From: Jiangellaceae bacterium
GTDB taxonomy: Bacteria > Actinomycetota > Actinomycetes > Jiangellales > Jiangellaceae
Assembly: GCA_030146385.1 (NCBI GenBank)
Contig: JASLBX010000492.1
Span: 1-5,708 of the forward strand
Length of the DNA: 5,708 nucleotides
Direction of reading: 5' to 3'
Part shown: piece by piece, positions 4,032 to 5,708 of the stretch
Layout: each line of letters begins with the position of its first letter
How positions within the stretch are numbered: position 1 is the first letter of the stretch
Position numbers and translations under genes: made by a program
Notes under the pieces: model-generated
Told to the model about the DNA's origin: nothing
What the model saw: the letters and a program-made list of their open reading frames with translations, nothing else
Database searches by the model: none

Positions 4032-5708
4032 CTAGAACCCTGCTTCCTGCGCGGCCTGAAGCCCGCCGACGATCGGCAGGTTAACGCGGCTGTTGTTGAC
4101 GTTCACCGTCACCGACGGCCGGTCCTCGTTCGGTGCGATGCAGTTCGGGAAGGTCGCCGAGCAGAGGAGCGACCGGTAGCTGGACACGATGACCACAGCG
4201 ATCTGGTGGCCCTCCTCGAAAATGTAGTCGGTCGGGTAGAGATCAAAGCTGAACTCGTACGTCTCGCCCGGCACCAGCGGCGTCTCACTCGAGTAGTCGT
4301 ACAGGTTCAGTCCGTCCACACCGCCGCGGGCCACCCGCCAAGTGGCCAACGTGTCGATGCGCTTGACGGTCTCGAGGTAGCAGCCGTCGTCCGTCCAGGC
4401 GTCGCCGTCCTCGACTGACGCGCTCTCCCCCCAGCACGTCTCGATCGGCGGGCTGGCGTTCACGACGCCTTCGCTGAACCGCGAGACGCGCTCCTTCGGC
4501 GGGCCGAAGTCGACGATCGCCGCGCCGAAGTCGGTGTCCGGCTGGTCGACGATGGCACTCAGGTCGACCGTCGGCGTGCCGGAGATGCGAACGGGCGCGT
4601 CGAGCGGCTCTGACAGGTACACGAGCCGGTTCGGCGTCACCGACGTGAGGTTGCTGATGATCGTGTTCTCGGTCTGCGTCGTGTGGTCCTGGAAGGTGGA
4701 CTGATTCAGCTTGCCGGGCAGGCGCTGGAGGTCGAAGCCGCCCGGATCCGACTCTGTGCCGGGACGGAACCACAGGTGGGTTGGGGTCGTGCCGTGCAGC
4801 GGCCACTTCTCGTGGGTCTCCCAGACGTCAGGGTCGGTTTCGACGTCGACCTTGGGCTCCTGCTCGATTCCGTTCGGGATCTCGAACAGCCAGCGGTCGA
4901 ACCACCGGTGAATCGTGTCCACCCACTCGGCCCGCCGGAAGTCGAAGCCCTCCTCGTGACCGGCTCGGGTCAGCCACATCTTGCGCGGCTTGTCCATTTC
5001 CTGGAGGGCGTACCACAACTCGGAGAACTGGTTGGTCTTGACATTGTCGTCCTGCAGGCCGTGGACGATGAAGACCGGGACGTCGATGTTGCCGACGTCG
5101 GGCATGTAATCGCGCTCCATCCAGAACGGCGTGTAGTCGCCCGTCTCATCACCGTCGATTGCGTTGAGATCCTCCCGGAACGGGCGGCAGTACTCCCGGC
5201 GATCCGGGTTCGTCACCGTGTTGGACAGCGACGCGGGATAGTTGCTGTGCCAGCCCACGAGGCGCGCGCCGGCGAGACGGGTGTACCAGTACCAGTTCGA
5301 GATGGCGCTGATCGGAACGATTGTCGCCAGGCCGTCGATGCCGGTGACCGCCGTCGCGTTCGGCAGCGTCCCGTCGTACGACTTGCCGATCATGCCGGTC
5401 TTGCCGTTGTGCCAGTCGGCAACGACGTCGTTGCCGTCAGCATCGACCGCCTGGCGGCGCCCGTTGAGCCAGTCGATGGCCGCCTTCGGTCCCGCGGTGT
5501 CCGACTCGCCCCCGGTCGCCGGGCAGCCGGTCGAGAATCCCGTGCCGACCATGTGCAGCAGAATGACGGCGTAGCCGCGCGGCACGAAGTAGTTGTCATA
5601 GAAGAGCGGCCACTGGTCGTTGAGGCCGTCACCGTCGACGTCATTGATGCGCTCGCTTTCGTTGCCGCGACCGAGCGTCGTGAAGTACGGACTGGCGTCC
5701 ATGACGAC
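4032..5708 (-). CDS. CocE/NonD-type hydrolase (Xaa-Pro dipeptidyl-peptidase S15-like), N-terminus outside window
   Basis: The frame is open at the window edge: two codons (Val-Val) precede the ATG at 5702, which begins MDASPYFTTLGRGNE and is probably internal, because the family normally has strand residues and, when exported, a signal peptide before this point. Numbering from that Met, 556 residues are visible. The alpha/beta-hydrolase domain carries the nucleophile motif GKSYDG (Ser108), an acid in HGLQDDN (Asp218 or Asp219) and His249 in AGHEEG. From about residue 290 to the end is a PepX-type C-terminal beta-sandwich (RISGTPTVDLSAIVD and later strands). The family cleaves esters or X-Pro peptide bonds; the actual substrate is unknown. 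Six cysteines (60, 172, 423, 441, 514, 521) and a calcium-loop-like DVDGDGLND at 21-29 fit a secreted enzyme, but the signal peptide would be off the window. TAG stop at 4034-4032, followed by a strong hairpin. Confidence 0.9.
   Translation of the reverse strand, partial: VVMDASPYFTTLGRGNESERINDVDGDGLNDQWPLFYDNYFVPRGYAVILLHMVGTGFSTGCPATGGESDTAGPKAAIDWLNGRRQAVDADGNDVVADWHNGKTGMIGKSYDGTLPNATAVTGIDGLATIVPISAISNWYWYTRLAGARLVGWHSNYPASLSNTVTNPDRREYCRPFREDLNAIDGDETGDYTPFWMERDYMPDVGNIDVPVFIVHGLQDDNVKTNQFSELWYALQEMDKPRKMWLTRAGHEEGFDFRRAEWVDTIHRWFDRWLFEIPNGIEQEPKVDVETDPDVWETHEKWPLHGTTPTHLWFRPGTESDPGGFDLQRLPGKLNQSTFQDHTTQTENTIISNLTSVTPNRLVYLSEPLDAPVRISGTPTVDLSAIVDQPDTDFGAAIVDFGPPKERVSRFSEGVVNASPPIETCWGESASVEDGDAWTDDGCYLETVKRIDTLATWRVARGGVDGLNLYDYSSETPLVPGETYEFSFDLYPTDYIFEEGHQIAVVIVSSYRSLLCSATFPNCIAPNEDRPSVTVNVNNSRVNLPIVGGLQAAQEAGF

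Noticed and set aside
4285..4806. Long open frame of 173 residues on the minus strand inside the hydrolase gene.
   Set aside because: Arg/Ala/Pro-rich out-of-frame shadow, typical of G+C-rich coding DNA; the hydrolase frame has clear family motifs throughout.

Overview
The window looks like chromosomal DNA from a high-G+C Actinomycetota (soil actinomycete type). The sequence is strongly G+C-rich with G/C-biased third codon positions. It uses GTG starts behind strong AGGAGG-type ribosome binding sites, and its protein families are typical of that phylum: a large LuxR-type regulator, a NarL/DesR-like response regulator, an atypical NAD(P)-dependent epimerase, a PhnB-like VOC protein and a large CocE/PepX-type serine hydrolase. 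The genus cannot be fixed from sequence alone.

Layout, left half (plus strand): the 3' end of a large LuxR-family (probably MalT/LAL type) regulator (1-620) is followed by a 145-base gap. Then comes a tight pair: a small four-helix membrane protein of unknown function (766-1233) and, 4 bases later, a NarL-type response regulator (1238-1858). No histidine kinase is visible beside the regulator. After about 90 bases comes an NAD(P)-binding epimerase/dehydratase-like gene (1949-2877), which as given is split by a one-base frameshift near 2109-2119.

Right half (minus strand, so read right to left): a CocE/NonD-type hydrolase with a PepX C-terminal domain, cut off by the window edge (5708-4032), is followed by a very strong 18-bp-arm hairpin (4012-3968). 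Next is a remnant carrying only the C-terminal DNA-binding half of a response regulator (3985-3701), then an intact PhnB-like VOC protein (3568-3134). The epimerase and VOC genes converge on a 256-base gap holding a second G+C-rich hairpin (3083-3112).

How the genes may work together: the membrane protein and response regulator almost certainly share a transcript, and the membrane protein may feed a signal to the regulator, but that is inference. The other genes show no obvious shared pathway. The region reads as an accessory, regulator-rich neighbourhood with some decay (one frameshifted gene, one 5'-truncated gene). I see no RNA genes, CRISPR arrays, insertion sequences or clear new defence or biosynthetic system. 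The points most worth checking are the kinase-less membrane protein/regulator pair, the altered switch residue in that regulator, the frameshift, and the truncated regulator ending at the hairpin.
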